DNA from: Leptospira biflexa
GTDB taxonomy: Bacteria > Spirochaetota > UBA4802 > UB4802
Assembly: GCA_020721905.1 (NCBI GenBank)
Contig: DYLU01000009.1
Location: 1-61,870 of the forward strand
Reading direction: 5' to 3'
Length of the DNA stretch: 61,870 nt
This document shows positions 41,354 through 49,673 of this stretch, in pieces. The notes under the pieces were generated by a model, which was not told the origin of the DNA, made no database searches, and saw nothing but the letters and a program-made list of their open reading frames with translations. Position numbers and translations under genes: made by a program. Position 1 is the stretch's first letter, and each line of letters starts with the position of its first letter.

Positions 41354-42748
41354 TTATATTTTTCCGCGCTTGCTAAAATGAAACCGTAATGCCTGTAAAA
41401 CCTGTACACACCTGCCAATTTCACCAAATACAGGAATACCCGAACCTTCCGCATGTATCTTATAATCCTCAACTACATCTTTTTCACCCACAAGCCATAA
41501 AATAACTGGCTTTTTGTGGGTACGCATCATAGCGCCGATATCCTTAAAAAAAGCAGGATCATAATAACGGCTTGCAAAACATTCAACTATGATTGCATCA
41601 ACCAATGGATCGTTCATTAATGCTCTAACAGCCTCTTGATATACGGTATCAAGTCCATTTTGTTCAATTGCAGGCCATAGATCAAGCGGATGTGAAGCCC
41701 CCATCCATGAAGGATATAATTTCTGAACTGCCTGCAGGGTAACAGGGGAAAGATTTGCAAGCGGAATAGTATAATCTGCCATCAAATCGGTTGTGACAAT
41801 GCCTGCACCTCCGGAAAATGTCATCAGTGCAACACCTCCTTCAGGACGATAGCTTTGAATATATGAAAAGGCTTTAACGATATCAAGAAACTCATACAGA
41901 TCTACAACCTGCACAACGCCGGCCTGTTTAAACGCACCAGCCTGCACCGCTGTATTACCAGCTAAACTTGCCGTGTGGCTTATTGCAGCCTTTTTACCAT
42001 GCTCACTTCGCCCAGATTTTAAAACAACTATCGGCTTTTGCGTGTTTTTAACAATCTGCAAAAATTTTTTTCCATCAACAATTGATTCTAAATAGCAACC
42101 AACAACTCCCGTTTCACTATCGCCGCAAAAATAATCAAGTAAATCAATTTCATTGACATCACACTTGTTGCCAATAGAACATACCTTGCTTATACCAATG
42201 TTGTCACGTTCCAGCACCGACATCAAAAAGCCAGCTGACAGCATACCACTCTGCACAATGAGGGACACATCACCCGGCTTCATTAACGTTTTCCATTTGT
42301 CAGTGTACATGAATGAAAAGACATTGCGGGTATGGCCATCCAGGTACCCCATGCAGTTTGGACCCCAAAGCCGTATCCCATAGCTTTTTGCAAGTGCCAC
42401 CGCCTCTTTTTGCAGCGCCTGCCCCTGACTGCCAACCTCAGCAAATCCGGCTGACTCAATTATTATTGCTCTGACCCCTTTTTTTGCTGCTTCTTTAATG
42501 GTATCCAGGATAAAACGCGCGGGGATAAAATAAATTAAACATTCAAATGTATCAGGAATGGATTGTATATCCGGATAACATTTCAAACCAAGCAATTTGG
42601 TGTATCGCGGATTAACAGGATACACCTTCCCGGTATATCCGCCCAGTACATTTCGCAGGATATGAAAACCACCTGTCTTTTGATTTTCACTTGCCCCCAG
42701 TACAGCTACACCATCAGGATGAAAAAAATAATCTAACTCATGCTTCAT
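41354..42748 (-). CDS. ADP-forming acyl-CoA synthetase, alpha chain-like (no beta domain)
   Basis: 464 residues. The CoA-binding domain (VAVLGASENQKTGGFHILRN, GKVYPVNP) is followed by the ligase/flavodoxin-like domains with the phospho-His loop KAAISHTASLAG and LMTFSGGAGIVTTD. This is the alpha part of acetate-CoA ligase (ADP-forming). The ATP-grasp beta domain present in the paralogue at 49670-51787 is absent and no beta gene is adjacent. It could pair with a beta subunit elsewhere or with that paralogue. A TPR gene lies 15 bp upstream. Confidence 0.88.
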   Translation of the reverse strand: MKHELDYFFHPDGVAVLGASENQKTGGFHILRNVLGGYTGKVYPVNPRYTKLLGLKCYPDIQSIPDTFECLIYFIPARFILDTIKEAAKKGVRAIIIESAGFAEVGSQGQALQKEAVALAKSYGIRLWGPNCMGYLDGHTRNVFSFMYTDKWKTLMKPGDVSLIVQSGMLSAGFLMSVLERDNIGISKVCSIGNKCDVNEIDLLDYFCGDSETGVVGCYLESIVDGKKFLQIVKNTQKPIVVLKSGRSEHGKKAAISHTASLAGNTAVQAGAFKQAGVVQVVDLYEFLDIVKAFSYIQSYRPEGGVALMTFSGGAGIVTTDLMADYTIPLANLSPVTLQAVQKLYPSWMGASHPLDLWPAIEQNGLDTVYQEAVRALMNDPLVDAIIVECFASRYYDPAFFKDIGAMMRTHKKPVILWLVGEKDVVEDYKIHAEGSGIPVFGEIGRCVQVLQALRFHFSKRGKI

Positions 42749-42763
42749 ATATTCCTCCGTTAA

Positions 42764-43465
42764 CTAGTGCTGCAAATGCATGATATATTTTGTTGCTTTT
42801 GGATAATCACCCAGCTGTTTATACAGCAAGGCTATGTCTTTAATATATTCCCGGTTGGATGGTTCACGGCTTATAGCTTTTTTGTACCATACAAGAGCAT
42901 TTTTATAATCTTTCAGGTGGTGATAGCTTGCCCCAATAAAGTAATCCGATTCATATATTCCCCTGTCATAGGCCTGTTTTAAAACTATCAAAGCCTGCCT
43001 GTCATTACCCATATAGAAAAGTGCTTTTCCATAACAGAACTGCATTGAAGGAGTACGTGCTCCTGTCTTCCCGACTATCATAATGACTTCTTTATATGAT
43101 CTGTTAGCATCAAGGATGGTAACTATTTTTTCTAAATGATGAGTTTCACCGGGGATATCATCTAATGCTATAAGGATAAACGCACCTTTTATATTGTTCT
43201 GCGATAATAAATACAATCCGGTATATTTTTTAATTTTTTTATTTGCAGGGTACAGCATACTGCCATGTTCACAATAGCGTTGTACCGTAGCATAATCGTT
43301 GTTTTTATATGCGTCTTCAATTTTTTTCACAAATGCCGTTTCATCTATTTTAAGGATTTTGCCATAATATACTGTGAGATAGTACCTGTAAACTTCAGGC
43401 GCATACAGGTATGATACAGCTATTGCCATACATGCAACAAGCAGTAAAAATAATTTAAATTTCAT
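42764..43465 (-). CDS. TPR protein with N-terminal membrane anchor
   Basis: 233 residues. One N-terminal hydrophobic helix (LFLLLVACMAIAVSYLYAPE) is followed by TPR motifs, the clearest being GASYHHLKDYKNALVWYKKA and IALLYKQLGDYPKATKYIMH. It is a scaffold of unknown partner and probably faces the periplasm. It precedes the orphan acyl-CoA synthetase alpha gene by 15 bp. Confidence 0.75.
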   Translation of the reverse strand: MKFKLFLLLVACMAIAVSYLYAPEVYRYYLTVYYGKILKIDETAFVKKIEDAYKNNDYATVQRYCEHGSMLYPANKKIKKYTGLYLLSQNNIKGAFILIALDDIPGETHHLEKIVTILDANRSYKEVIMIVGKTGARTPSMQFCYGKALFYMGNDRQALIVLKQAYDRGIYESDYFIGASYHHLKDYKNALVWYKKAISREPSNREYIKDIALLYKQLGDYPKATKYIMHLQH

Positions 43466-43604
43466 AGTTTAATTACCGGTCATTAACCTGGCAAATTCTT
43501 TGAAGCCTGTATAATTCGTCAAGAAAAAAAAGATTGTTCAACACTATCTGGTAGCTGTAACGATGGCAATGGAATACAATGAAATATATGGTATGTTAAT
43601 TTTT

Positions 43605-44633
43605 TTAAAGCTCAATCAATAGCCCTATACCGCCAACAAGTAAAGCAAAGGCAATATTTATTATCTTTACTGCCCAAAATGCTTTTTGCGATTCGGCAAG
43701 CATAGGCAGCATGCCATGGCCGTCCTGCGAAATTGAGTTTGCCAGCAAAATACTGAAAGGTAGAGCTCCCTGGAAAAAAAGAGTAACAAAAATCAAGTGA
43801 GGCCCCGACTCAGGAATAATTCCAATTAAAACAGCAATAAGCAAAACTATAAAACTATTACTTGATATCCAATCTTTTACATTGATTAAATGTTCCACAT
43901 AATGCATTGCTATTAAAACACCAAATACCCATAAAAAAATACGGGGCAAATGAATTTTTACTATATGATTATAGATATGTTCTTTTAAAAAGTGGTCAGG
44001 AACAGTAATCACTATGAAAAGAGCAAAAGCAAATGCCCCCATCAGGGTAACTTTAACCCACATTTCAGCTTTGCCTGCTATTGCCCCCGAAATTAAACCC
44101 AAAATAATGGCTATTATACCAACTGCAATCGACAACCTGTCTATAGATGGATGAGCTACATTATCCAGGATGATATTTTTTTGAAAGCAATCACATTGTT
44201 TTTCATCATGCAATACTAAATGATTCTGTGCAATATTACCAAGGATGTTCGCCGGGTTATAGAATGTATCGGTAAGCCACCCCGCTATAACTCCCACAAC
44301 AAAAAGTATAGCCGTAAGGATAGCTGCCTGTTTAGGGAATAAGGCAAACATAACAAAAGTTTCATCGCCACTTGTAGCAATCATGGTCGTTACAACAGCA
44401 CCAAATGACATCAAACGGTGCGAAAACAGCGCTACCACAGTAAACGCACCCAAACATCCCGGCGATGCTCCCAGTAATCCTGCAATTATATACTGCACCC
44501 ACTTTTTATTGGTTAAATGTCGTGCCCAAATACCCTTTGTTTGAACATTTATATATTCAATCATAACCATCATGACAAACACAAAACCAGATATCATAAG
44601 GGATTTTAAAAACAGTTTATAAATTGCTTCCAT
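43605..44633 (-). CDS. Putative 10TM heavy-metal exporter (ArsP_2 / putative manganese transporter family)
   Basis: 342 residues with about ten membrane helices. Diagnostic segments are GLLGASPGCLGAFTVVALFS, TTMIATSGDETFVMFALFPK and IGIIPESGPHLIFVTLFFQG, which carry the acidic residues thought to coordinate the substrate. A cytoplasmic loop (HDEKQCDCFQKN) holds cysteines and a histidine that could bind metal. The substrate is not established. The start overlaps the methyltransferase gene by 17 nt, so they are co-translated. Confidence 0.75.
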   Translation of the reverse strand: MEAIYKLFLKSLMISGFVFVMMVMIEYINVQTKGIWARHLTNKKWVQYIIAGLLGASPGCLGAFTVVALFSHRLMSFGAVVTTMIATSGDETFVMFALFPKQAAILTAILFVVGVIAGWLTDTFYNPANILGNIAQNHLVLHDEKQCDCFQKNIILDNVAHPSIDRLSIAVGIIAIILGLISGAIAGKAEMWVKVTLMGAFAFALFIVITVPDHFLKEHIYNHIVKIHLPRIFLWVFGVLIAMHYVEHLINVKDWISSNSFIVLLIAVLIGIIPESGPHLIFVTLFFQGALPFSILLANSISQDGHGMLPMLAESQKAFWAVKIINIAFALLVGGIGLLIEL

Positions 44634-45264
44634 ACTTCTTCCCCCCTTTTATTACTACAAAACTACCATTTCCATAACCTTCAACAACAGGTTGTACTTC
44701 ATGTATGTCCTTAAGTGTGCCAAAAACAGTCTGTACAATTTTTTCTATCGTGAAACCGGTTTGCTGTAAGATGTTTGTAAGTTCTTGGGTTCCAAAAAAT
44801 GTTGCTTCTTTGTAAAATTTACTTTGATCTTTATATTTCAGGTATTCTCTGCCAAGGGGGCTATCTTCATCAACAAACCCTACAATTATACATCCCCCAT
44901 TTTTAAGAATACGGTATGCTTCAGCAAAGGACTTATAAACATCATCAACAAAACATACCGTTGTTATCATAACAGCTGCATCTACCGATTCATCACCATA
45001 AGGCAATTTTTCCGCCACAGCCTCCAGTACCTTCAAACCTTTTTTTTGTGCCCTGTGACGCATGGCAGCAGAAGGCTCTATACCTTCCTTTATCCCTAAG
45101 GCTTTTGCAAAAATACCGCTGCCAATACCAATCTCTATTACCCTGCCAGTTACCGGTAGTAGCATTTTAACTGCTTCAAGCTCTGATAAAAAAGCAAAAT
45201 GATTGATTGTAAACCAATTATCGTATTCGTCAGAGTATTGTTGAAATGCGCTTATTTTTGGCAT
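44617..45264 (-). CDS. Class I SAM-dependent methyltransferase
   Basis: 215 residues. Motif I is RVIEIGIGSGIFAKALG, followed by EPSAAMRHRAQKKG and VDAAVMITTVCFVDD, then AEAYRILKNGGCIIVGFVDE, a standard Methyltransf_11 pattern. The substrate is unknown; some relatives act on small molecules or metalloids. It is coupled to the metal exporter gene downstream, which makes a metal or metalloid link possible (inference). Confidence 0.85.
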   Translation of the reverse strand: MPKISAFQQYSDEYDNWFTINHFAFLSELEAVKMLLPVTGRVIEIGIGSGIFAKALGIKEGIEPSAAMRHRAQKKGLKVLEAVAEKLPYGDESVDAAVMITTVCFVDDVYKSFAEAYRILKNGGCIIVGFVDEDSPLGREYLKYKDQSKFYKEATFFGTQELTNILQQTGFTIEKIVQTVFGTLKDIHEVQPVVEGYGNGSFVVIKGGKKYGSNL

Positions 45265-45508
45265 GCTAAAAATCTTTATTCTAAATTACATCATTGTAAC
45301 AGGAACTGCATTCCATTTCCTCTTTTGTTATCATACCTTACAACTCTTCCATTGTCAATTTTTTTTGCGTTTCCAACTCAGATATGTTTCCTACAATCCA
45401 TGGTTCTATGTATAATAGATAAACAAATCATTAATCGACCTGTGATGTGTTTCTCTTAAAAAAGCTTGCGTTCATTAAATAAGATATAAAAATCATAAAG
45501 ATATGGAC

Positions 45509-45537
45509 TTGACAAAATTATTAATGTACAATAAAAA
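45509..45537 (+). promoter_or_regulatory. Predicted promoter of the restriction-modification unit
   Basis: TTGACA at 45509-45514, 17-bp spacer, TAAAAA at 45532-45537. It lies about 38 bp before the methyltransferase ATG. The 45265-45508 interval shows nothing else recognisable. Confidence 0.45.
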
Positions 45538-45575
45538 TGTGAAGGTTTAGTTAATTATATGTGTCTGGAAACAAA

Positions 45576-46412
45576 ATGGAACTTAAAACATATTATTCAT
45601 ATAAAGACATACTAAAGCTGTATTTGGGAAATTCAATTGAAATAATGAAAAATATTCCTGATGAAACAATAGATATGATATTTGCTGACCCTCCGTATAA
45701 TTTATCAAATGACGGGTTCACCTGCCATGCCGGTAAGCGAGTTAGTGTTAACAAAGGAGACTGGGACAGGAGTAAGGGTATAGAAGAGGACTATCAATTT
45801 CATTTCACCTGGATACAGGAATGTAAAAGAATACTGAAAAAGACCGGTACACTATGGATTTCAGGTACCTATCACTCAATTTACGCATGTGGATATGCAT
45901 TACTTATGCAACAATGGCATATTATAAACGACATCTGCTGGTATAAGCCAAATGCTTCGCCTAATTTGTCTTGTAGAATGTTTACCGCCAGTCATGAAAC
46001 CTTGCTATGGGCAAAGAAAGATAAAAAAGCAAAGCATACATTTAATTATGATATAGTCAAGAAAGGTAAATGGGGGGACATTTTAAAGAACCCGGGAAAA
46101 CAGATGCGTAGCGTGTGGGCAGTTACCACACCAAAAAATTTTGAGAAACGATTTGGTAAACATCCAACACAAAAACCTGAGGCATTATTAGAAAGAATTA
46201 TACTGGCAACGTCTTATGAAAATGATGTAATAGTAGATCCTTTTTGTGGAAGCGCAACAACTGGCGTGATAGCGCTCCGCTATGGAAGAAAATTTATTGG
46301 CATAGATAATGATAAAAAATATCTCGATACCATTGCTATACCACGATTAAAATATGAAATAGAAAATAACGACAATCTTTTCTCTATTAATAAATATAAA
46401 TTAGCTAAATAA
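45576..46412 (+). CDS. Adenine-specific DNA methyltransferase, beta class, DpnA (M2.DpnII)-like
   Basis: 278 residues from the ATG at 45576; an in-frame GTG at 45561 is possible. The catalytic motif MIFADPPYNLSNDGF is near the N-terminus and the SAM-binding VDPFCGSATTGVIAL near the C-terminus, the beta-class order. CHAGKRVSVNKGDWDRSKG and GKHPTQKPEALLERIILATS are shared with the second methylase of DpnII-type (GATC) systems. It should make N6-methyladenine in GATC and protect against the endonuclease encoded 1 bp downstream. The alpha-class DpnM partner is missing. The pair is AT-rich and codon-skewed, suggesting transfer. Confidence 0.88.
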   Translation: MELKTYYSYKDILKLYLGNSIEIMKNIPDETIDMIFADPPYNLSNDGFTCHAGKRVSVNKGDWDRSKGIEEDYQFHFTWIQECKRILKKTGTLWISGTYHSIYACGYALLMQQWHIINDICWYKPNASPNLSCRMFTASHETLLWAKKDKKAKHTFNYDIVKKGKWGDILKNPGKQMRSVWAVTTPKNFEKRFGKHPTQKPEALLERIILATSYENDVIVDPFCGSATTGVIALRYGRKFIGIDNDKKYLDTIAIPRLKYEIENNDNLFSINKYKLAK

Positions 46413-46413
46413 A

Positions 46414-47286
46414 ATGACCATTGACAGTTTATTCAATATTTTTATAAATACCTTAAAGAATACTTTAAAAACATGGGATTATTACGTTAACTGGGATAGG
46501 ATAGTAAAAAATATTGAACCAATTGAAAAAGAATTAAATTTGCTAAATTCATTAATCGGAAAAACTAATATCAAAGAAGAATTTATAAGGTTAATGAAAG
46601 AATATCCAAATATTCTAAAAGCAATTCCAATACTTTTAGCTATTCGGGAAGATAAAATTGAAGTATTAATTGATGTGAGAAATTTTATTTATGAAAGGTA
46701 TAATCTCAATAAAACAGAAATCACAAATAAAGAAACAAAACAGCTATCAGATTTTATAATTAATTCCGGATTAGGAGAGATGTTAACTAATCGTAAAATT
46801 AAAAGTATAGTTGATTACGTACTTGGTGTAGAAGTTGGTATGGATACCAATGCTAGAAAGAACAGAGGCGGAACAATAATGGAAAATATTGTTGAAATGC
46901 ATATAGCGGATTTATGTAACACTATGGGGTACGATTATATAAAACAAGGAACCAAAAATAAAATTAAGGAAAAGTGGAATATTGACATTGTCATTGAAGA
47001 ATCGGAAAGAAGTATTGATTTTGTTATCAAAGGTAAAAGCAATAAGTTATACTTTATAGAAGTAAATTTTTACGGAGGGGGCGGTTCTAAATTAAAGGCA
47101 ACTGCAGGTGAATATAGAAAAATGGCAGAATACTGGAAAAAACAAGGATTTGTGTTCATTTGGATAACCGATGGTAAAGGTTGGAAAACCACTGTTAAAC
47201 CTCTAAAAGAATATTATGATGATGGAAATTTTTTACTAAATATTAGTATGTTAAGTAATGGATATTTAAAAGATATTATTGAATAG
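46414..47286 (+). CDS. DpnII/MboI-family type II restriction endonuclease (GATC)
   Basis: 290 residues matching the DpnII family: a helical N-terminus (KTWDYYVNWDRIVKNIEPIE, LIGKTNIKEEFIRLMKEYPN), then ARKNRGGTIMENIVEMHIAD and the nuclease core RSIDFVIKGKSNKLYFIEVN with FYGGGGSKLKATAGEY. The Asp and the Glu of IEVN are the likely PD-(D/E)xK residues. It cuts unmethylated GATC. The start is 1 bp after the methylase stop, so it is read from the same transcript. Composition is more A-rich than neighbouring genes, as is usual for mobile restriction units. Confidence 0.9.
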   Translation: MTIDSLFNIFINTLKNTLKTWDYYVNWDRIVKNIEPIEKELNLLNSLIGKTNIKEEFIRLMKEYPNILKAIPILLAIREDKIEVLIDVRNFIYERYNLNKTEITNKETKQLSDFIINSGLGEMLTNRKIKSIVDYVLGVEVGMDTNARKNRGGTIMENIVEMHIADLCNTMGYDYIKQGTKNKIKEKWNIDIVIEESERSIDFVIKGKSNKLYFIEVNFYGGGGSKLKATAGEYRKMAEYWKKQGFVFIWITDGKGWKTTVKPLKEYYDDGNFLLNISMLSNGYLKDIIE

Positions 47287-47774
47287 AATTCATATCTCCC
47301 TTTGAAAAATAGTTTAAAAAATTAACTCAAATATAAGCATTTCTTTTCACACCAATCCTGGAAATAATCTTCTGCCATAAATTTATTTTTCTCAACCTGT
47401 TATGCATTTTATACTTAAACCAAATGTTTTTATTACCTTTCAATTACATGGTATTTTTCACAATATACACATGCATTATATGATTTTCACTATATATACC
47501 AAAAATGTTTTTTTAAGACAGTCTTACAAAACATGGAATACTATTCCTTTCCCTTTAGGCATAGTGGGCAAGCCATCATTAAATAAAAAAAATAATTTCT
47601 ATCTTGAGTTATCAAAAATTGATAGATAGTCTATTAATATAATTGTCAATTTTTTAAACATCATTTGTAATATATTATATTTAGTATAAAAATTTGAATT
47701 GACAGAATTACTGGCTAAAATAATCTACATATAATCTGCTTCACTATATGTATAGCAGATTAAAAAGGGGGGTT
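47287..47774. other. Intergenic region between the restriction unit and the acyl-CoA operon
   Basis: 488 bp, AT-rich, no credible gene; a 75-codon frame at 47402-47629 lacks a ribosome site and coding character. A TTGACA at 47698 is a candidate -35 box for the CoA transferase gene, but its -10 box is poor. No terminator hairpin was found after the endonuclease. Confidence 0.5.
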
Positions 47775-49673
47775 ATGGAGCAGAATACTGCAAAGCTGGA
47801 AGATTTCAAAAGGATTTATCCGGAAAAGTTTCTTCCAGAAGAGAAGATTTTTAGCCACATTAACAGGGGCGACCGAATCTTCATTGGAACAGCCTGCAGC
47901 GAGCCCCAATATTTAGTTAATGCACTGGTTGAATATGTAAAATCGTACCCCAAGGCATTCTTTGATACAGAAGTCATCCATGTGTGGACATTAGGCGTTG
48001 CACCCTACGCTGATGAAAAATTTAAACAAAATTTCCGACATAATTCATTTTTTATTGCAAACAATACCCGTGATGCAATAAATCAGGGTATAGCTGACTA
48101 CACCCCAATTTTCCTTTCGAATGTGCCCAATTTACTGCGGAAAGGCATAATTGAGATTGATGTTGCACTGGTTCAGACATCATTACCCGATGATCATGGT
48201 TTCCTCAGTTTAGGCGTAAGTGTTGATATCGTAAAAACAGCGGTGGAAAGTGCACGGCTTGTTGTGGTACAGGCCAATAAATATATGCCACGTGTTCACG
48301 GTGATGCATTCATCCACATTAAAGATGTGGATTTTATTGTTCCGTATGATGAACCAATACTGGAATTCACAACACAAACCTCTGATGAGATTTCTAATCG
48401 GATTGGTAAATACGTTTCACTTATCATTCAGGATGGTGATACCATACAGGTTGGTTATGGCAGGATGCCCAATGCTATATTGAAGCACCTTATCACCAAA
48501 AAGAATTTGGGTGTTCATACTGAATTGCTTACCGATGGAATTGTTGAATTGATGAAAGCAGGTGTCATAACCAATTCCGAAAAAACAATGGACCGGGGGA
48601 AAACAATTGCTTCTTTTTGCATGGGGACACAAGCTACTTACGAATATATTCATGACAATCCGTCGATTGAGTTTAAAACCATTGATTATACCAACAATCC
48701 GCTCATCATTGCGCAGCAACGCAGAATGACTGCAATAAATGCTGCACTGCAAATAGATTTAACAGGTCAGGCTACAGCCGAATCATTGGGCAAAACTTTT
48801 TTTAGCGGCATTGGTGGCCAGGCCGACTTTATGCGAGGTGCTGTACTTGCCCCTGGTGGCAAAACTATCCTTACCCTTCGTTCAACCACAGACAATGAAC
48901 AGGAATCACGTATTGTGCCGTTTATACCGGAAGGTGCCGGCATTACACTTAATCGTGGTGATGTCCATTATGTGGTAACCGAGTACGGGATAGCCTATAT
49001 CCATGGGAAAAACATCAGGGAACGGGCTATGGATTTAATAGCGATAGCTCATCCCAAATTCAGGCCATTGCTTATAGAAGAAGCCAAGAAAAATGGTCTC
49101 ATTTACCGTGACCAGGCTTTCATACCAGGTAAAAAAGGCGAGTATCCAGAACACCTTGAAACATACCGTACCACAAAGACAGGCATCAAGCTTAAGTTGC
49201 GTCCTGTTAAGATCAGCGATGAAGAACTCTTAAAGGACTTTTTCTATTCACTTTCCGACCAGAGCCTCTACAGGCGCTTCATCTCTACACGCAAGGACAT
49301 GCCTCATGAGCGTCTTCAGGAGATGGTGGTAATTGATTACACCAGGGAACTGGTGATTTTAGCTGTGATTGAACAAAACGAAAAAGAAGTTGTGGTCGGC
49401 GTTGGTCAGTACGGTATACAGGAATTTCAACATTGGGCAGAAGTGGCATTTGCTGTGCGTGATGATTATCAATATAAAGGCATTGGTCAGGTACTGTTAT
49501 CATATCTGACTCAGATAGCAAAGAGAAATGGTTTGCTGGGATTCACTGCAGAAGTGCTTGTGGAAAACAAGCCCATGCTGCATCTGTTTGAAAAAATGGG
49601 GTTCAATATAGAAAAGAGGAGTAGCGCAGGAGTATATGAATTGAAGATGGAATTTAGGGGAGATGAACAATGA
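47775..49673 (+). CDS. Acetyl-CoA hydrolase/transferase fused to a GNAT acetyltransferase
   Basis: 632 residues from the ATG at 47775, preceded by GGGGGG. Residues about 1-440 are a family I CoA transferase/acetyl-CoA hydrolase (DRIFIGTACSEPQYLVNALV, QVGYGRMPNAILKHL, FFSGIGGQADFMRGAVLAPG, VTEYGIAYIHGKNIRERAMD). The last 170 residues are a GNAT domain (LKLRPVKISDEELLKDFFYS, AFAVRDDYQYKGIGQVLLSY) with the acetyl-CoA loop QYKGIG. The first half would move CoA between acyl groups. The GNAT half may acetylate a protein, possibly the adjacent ligase, by analogy with Pat/Acs systems (inference). It overlaps the ligase gene by 4 nt. Confidence 0.92.
   Translation: MEQNTAKLEDFKRIYPEKFLPEEKIFSHINRGDRIFIGTACSEPQYLVNALVEYVKSYPKAFFDTEVIHVWTLGVAPYADEKFKQNFRHNSFFIANNTRDAINQGIADYTPIFLSNVPNLLRKGIIEIDVALVQTSLPDDHGFLSLGVSVDIVKTAVESARLVVVQANKYMPRVHGDAFIHIKDVDFIVPYDEPILEFTTQTSDEISNRIGKYVSLIIQDGDTIQVGYGRMPNAILKHLITKKNLGVHTELLTDGIVELMKAGVITNSEKTMDRGKTIASFCMGTQATYEYIHDNPSIEFKTIDYTNNPLIIAQQRRMTAINAALQIDLTGQATAESLGKTFFSGIGGQADFMRGAVLAPGGKTILTLRSTTDNEQESRIVPFIPEGAGITLNRGDVHYVVTEYGIAYIHGKNIRERAMDLIAIAHPKFRPLLIEEAKKNGLIYRDQAFIPGKKGEYPEHLETYRTTKTGIKLKLRPVKISDEELLKDFFYSLSDQSLYRRFISTRKDMPHERLQEMVVIDYTRELVILAVIEQNEKEVVVGVGQYGIQEFQHWAEVAFAVRDDYQYKGIGQVLLSYLTQIAKRNGLLGFTAEVLVENKPMLHLFEKMGFNIEKRSSAGVYELKMEFRGDEQ

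Noticed and set aside
42466-42484. Third GCTCTGACCCC match as another copy of the interspersed repeat
   Set aside because: It lies inside the acyl-CoA synthetase reading frame, is shorter, and the codons fit the protein; likely chance.
47402-47629. 75-codon plus-strand frame after the restriction endonuclease
   Set aside because: No ribosome site; composition typical of AT-rich noncoding DNA.
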